From a virus, in IMG/VR virus record IMGVR_UViG_3300020154_000003, positions 124,001-188,000 of that record: 64,000 nt of DNA; one strand, written 5' to 3'. The stretch's first letter is position 1. Every line of letters begins with the position of its first letter. The translations under genes were made by a program, and so were the position numbers. The notes beneath the pieces were generated by a model. That model did not search any database, was not told the origin of the DNA, and saw only the letters and a list, made by a program, of their open reading frames with translations. Below, piece by piece: positions 62,676-64,000 of this stretch.

Positions 62676-63008
62676 TTATCTATCTTGAAGGGATGCAGTC
62701 ACAATAAATTTAGAGGCAATCATCTTGCAGCGTTTCAGCTTAACAAAATTGAATGTGGTTATTGTTGTGGTTTCTCCATCGCGATCACTCACTATCCAAG
62801 AATCCTTAGTTTTAGTTCTTGTCTTCCAATTATTCTGATGGAGTTTTGTATATCCGTTACCTCTACGATGTTCCTTTTCCTTTTTATCAACATACTTCCT
62901 AGCAGCCTTTCCATTTTCAAATAGAAGGTCACCCATTACGTATGAAGCAGAATGCTCGTAATCAGTTTTATAGTTTGAGTGTTGGATGTGTTTGAGAATA
63001 ACAACCAT
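62676..63008 (-). CDS. hypothetical protein (110 aa)
   Basis: Basic central helix (RKYVDKKEKEHRRGNGYTKL) and beta end (SWIVSDRDGETTTITTFNFV). No family. Confidence 0.6.
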   Translation of the reverse strand: MVVILKHIQHSNYKTDYEHSASYVMGDLLFENGKAARKYVDKKEKEHRRGNGYTKLHQNNWKTRTKTKDSWIVSDRDGETTTITTFNFVKLKRCKMIASKFIVTASLQDR

Positions 63009-63011
63009 TAC

Positions 63012-63212
63012 TTAAAATTTAGGATCAAATCTTTCGTCAACATAGGTTCGTCTTGCCCTTGCAGCCATGTTACAGCGATCCTGTATCATTTGGTGCAGCT
63101 TCCAAGCATCTTCTTCTGCAAGGTAGATCACTAATGCTGTTTGACCATCCTCTTGGGTAAAGGTCATCTTGATCTTTCCTTGGTTGTAATCGACTGCTTC
63201 TGGATTTAACAT
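63012..63212 (-). CDS. hypothetical protein (66 aa)
   Basis: Beta then helix (KIKMTFTQEDGQTALVIYLA, AWKLHQMIQDRCNMAAR). No family. Confidence 0.6.
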   Translation of the reverse strand: MLNPEAVDYNQGKIKMTFTQEDGQTALVIYLAEEDAWKLHQMIQDRCNMAARARRTYVDERFDPKF

Positions 63213-63218
63213 GAGCGT

Positions 63219-63944
63219 TTACTTTATATGTTTTTGAAACCATTCATCGGAAGACATGTGTGTAATTTGGAACTTCTCAGGTGCAGTTCTATTTCCTTCC
63301 ATTGCCTTGATGAAGTTGTGATACTTATAGCAGAAGGTAATCACTTCGTCTCGCGTGTATTTTTCTTCTTCCTCAACACGATGGAGAGTAGTTTTATAGT
63401 TGGAATTTAGTTTGACTTCATATCGCCACTTATATCTATGCTCAACCCTATCCTCTGGATTAGGGTGATACACCTTTTCACATTCTACCAATACCTTATC
63501 ACCATTCTTCATCTTACCATCTACAATTGCTTGCATATGTTCAGGTGAGAATTGTTCAGGTAGGACAAGTACCTTCTTTCCCATTCCATTTGGTTCAAAA
63601 GCACCATAGTCTTTATCTTCTTTAGTATGAATTATATCGCCAGTGAAAGGCATCCACCATTTATCACCTGACTCTATATTCTCTGTTTCAGAAATGATAA
63701 TTGGTTTGTAGCATTTACCTTTAGAATCACCATCTGAGTTTATACCTAGGAATGGCTCACAGAGAAATAATCTACCGTCCGATTTCTTAAAAATTAGATA
63801 TTTATTTTCCTCCCAATGTGTTTCAATAAGAAGAAGTTTACCTTCAACAACAGGCACATCCATCGTTACCATTTGAGGTAGTCCATCATTATTATCAGGA
63901 TATGTGATGGTGTGATTTTTAATGTTTCTAACCTTAATTCCCAT
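63219..63944 (-). CDS. hypothetical protein (241 aa)
   Basis: Beta-rich protein with many charged strands (NGDKVLVECEKVYHPNPEDR) and a helical end (EVITFCYKYHNFIKAMEGNR). No family is recognised. Confidence 0.6.
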   Translation of the reverse strand: MGIKVRNIKNHTITYPDNNDGLPQMVTMDVPVVEGKLLLIETHWEENKYLIFKKSDGRLFLCEPFLGINSDGDSKGKCYKPIIISETENIESGDKWWMPFTGDIIHTKEDKDYGAFEPNGMGKKVLVLPEQFSPEHMQAIVDGKMKNGDKVLVECEKVYHPNPEDRVEHRYKWRYEVKLNSNYKTTLHRVEEEEKYTRDEVITFCYKYHNFIKAMEGNRTAPEKFQITHMSSDEWFQKHIK

Positions 63945-64000
63945 GTCTTCCTTTTATGAAGTTTTTCTTTTTAAATTCTTCCCATGCAGTTTCATCACTA
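63934..64000 (-). CDS. 3' end of a gene cut by the window edge
   Basis: An open minus-strand frame enters from the right edge, encodes SDETAWEEFKKKNFIKGRHG-N and stops at TAA (63934-63936), overlapping the next start by 11 bp. Too little remains to name it. Confidence 0.5.
   Translation of the reverse strand, partial: SDETAWEEFKKKNFIKGRHGN

Overview
The window reads as part of the genome of a large tailed phage (probably T4-like, jumbo-sized) that infects a member of the Bacteroidota. Phage signs are dense, short, often overlapping genes in long same-strand runs; tRNA genes; dNMP kinase, YopX, DUF932-like and GP88 proteins; and two short proteins carrying motifs of the T4 gp23 capsid protein. 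Host signs are near absence of Shine-Dalgarno sites, promoter-like TAnnTTTG boxes typical of Bacteroidota, and a DUF6794-type protein. No rRNA, transposon, CRISPR array or integrase was seen. Host and phage class are inferences.

Region 1 (1-24.9 kb, mostly plus strand) holds recognisable enzymes. It opens with a translation unit: a Pth2-like gene with an in-frame TAG, two tRNA-Ile-like genes, a tRNA with anticodon CUA (amber suppressor), and a methyltransferase gene with an in-frame TAG. Nucleotide genes follow (dNMP kinase, HAD nucleotidase), a second Pth2-like gene, a Thg1-like 3'-5' polymerase on the minus strand, then a cluster of PRPP-synthetase-like, HAD, DUF1937-like and NAMPT-like genes that resembles the phage NAD+ reconstitution pair Adps/Namat. 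A secreted VWA protein, a QueC-like protein and a 672-residue protein of unknown role come next.

Region 2 (24.9-34 kb, minus strand) has small genes, including six tandem paralogues (26.8-29.4 kb), a YopX-domain protein and a YqeY-like protein. It ends at a 325-bp non-coding stretch with a strong G-run.

Region 3 (34-48.2 kb, mostly minus strand) is built of cassettes: nearly every gene or pair has its own terminator and its own copy of one promoter, GYAACCTT-N13/14-CGTTAATATAC or a close variant. The N13 spacer carries different palindromes in different places. Three plus-strand promoters drive short, related non-coding transcripts, and two minus-strand ones drive another pair.

Region 4 (48.2-54.9 kb, plus strand) begins with a GP88 gene and contains an ECF-like sigma factor gene, itself behind a copy of the same promoter. 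It is a good candidate for the factor that reads these promoters. Genes here are separated by CCAGTACTGG palindromes placed 1-3 nt before start codons, and by ACAATGTAC motifs, some of which contain the start codon.

Region 5 (54.9-64 kb, minus strand) contains a 780-bp non-coding repeat hub (55.2-55.97 kb), a macro-domain protein, a clear Pth2 and many small unknown genes, several from one paralogous family. Gene calls rest on reading-frame continuity and tight packing; functional names rest on motifs read by eye.
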